From positions 248,001 to 312,000 of the forward strand of contig SDAL01000002.1 in the NCBI GenBank assembly GCA_004153385.1: a stretch of DNA of 64,000 bases. The letters are read 5' to 3'. A model generated the notes under the pieces. That model was not told where the DNA came from and did no database searches. It was given only the letters and a program-made list of their open reading frames with translations. The translations under genes and the position numbers were made by a program. The DNA comes from Paracoccaceae bacterium (GTDB lineage Bacteria; Pseudomonadota; Alphaproteobacteria; Rhodobacterales; Rhodobacteraceae). Below are positions 63,909 to 64,000 of this stretch, one piece after another. The stretch's first letter is position 1. Each line of letters opens with the position of its first letter.

Positions 63909-64000
63909 ACGATGCGAGCCTCATGGCCTTGGACCCGTTCGCGCTGCCAGCGCTGTGCGCATCAGGGCGCCGCAGGCAGGGGCGGGCGTGTGCTCCCCGC

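Overview
The window looks like chromosomal DNA of a Rhodobacterales alphaproteobacterium, most likely a Roseobacter-group Rhodobacteraceae. The case rests on family content and gene order read from the sequence. It has the alphaproteobacterial cell-cycle regulators TrcR (DUF1013) and GcrA, a COQ9 homologue, a membrane-bound ferritin behind a perfect Irr-type ICE box, a serC-motif RNA leader, MeaB, a DUF6478 protein, and GC-rich coding DNA with ATGA-type stop/start overlaps. No database search was possible, so names rest on motifs, length and context.

Layout. 0-6.3 kb: the end of an ExbB/ExbD/TonB energy-transduction operon, mscL, an Lrp/AsnC regulator with a large inverted repeat in front of it, rpsU, coq9-qor, and trcR. 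6.4-8.4 kb: a decayed IS66-family element whose tnpA, tnpB and tnpC remnants can all still be read, followed by tRNA-Lys. 8.8-16.3 kb: dapF-mtaB, arfB with a degenerate class-III aminotransferase, a Nudix hydrolase, a PiT phosphate transporter behind a Pho box, and the NAD-salvage pair pncA-pncB. 17-22 kb: trhO, mbfA, an AEC carrier, and a formaldehyde-detoxification gene (fghA) overlapped by a DUF188 and a HAD gene. 22-25.2 kb: the isoprenoid operon xseB-ispA-dxs. 25.2-25.6 kb: a structured non-coding region with a very short ORF behind an extreme Shine-Dalgarno sequence. 25.6-34 kb: a VUT transporter, an overlapping MFS-mepA-phytase-like operon, yggT-recQ and a hybrid histidine kinase.

34-41 kb is a serine-biosynthesis locus: serC-serA on the minus strand behind a serC RNA leader, and serB divergent. 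A lipoprotein and an AT-rich DUF6478 island follow. 41-50 kb: nudC, an SRPBCC protein, pheA, argD-argF, an ABC-2 permease, gcrA and rimO. 50-52.4 kb: an ion channel with a zinc ribbon and two related exported repeat proteins. 52.7-64 kb: ettA, hrpB, a DUF3108 protein, meaB, a periplasmic copper chaperone, rpmB, cobB, a low-molecular-weight phosphatase, a small exported Cys protein, a CopZ-like protein and lepA.

Most of the window is core housekeeping DNA. The parts that standard genes do not explain are the RNA/short-ORF locus at 25.3-25.6 kb, the exported repeat-protein pair at 51-52.4 kb, the pseudoenzyme-like aminotransferase at 11.4 kb, several perfect inverted repeats, and the IS66 fossil.
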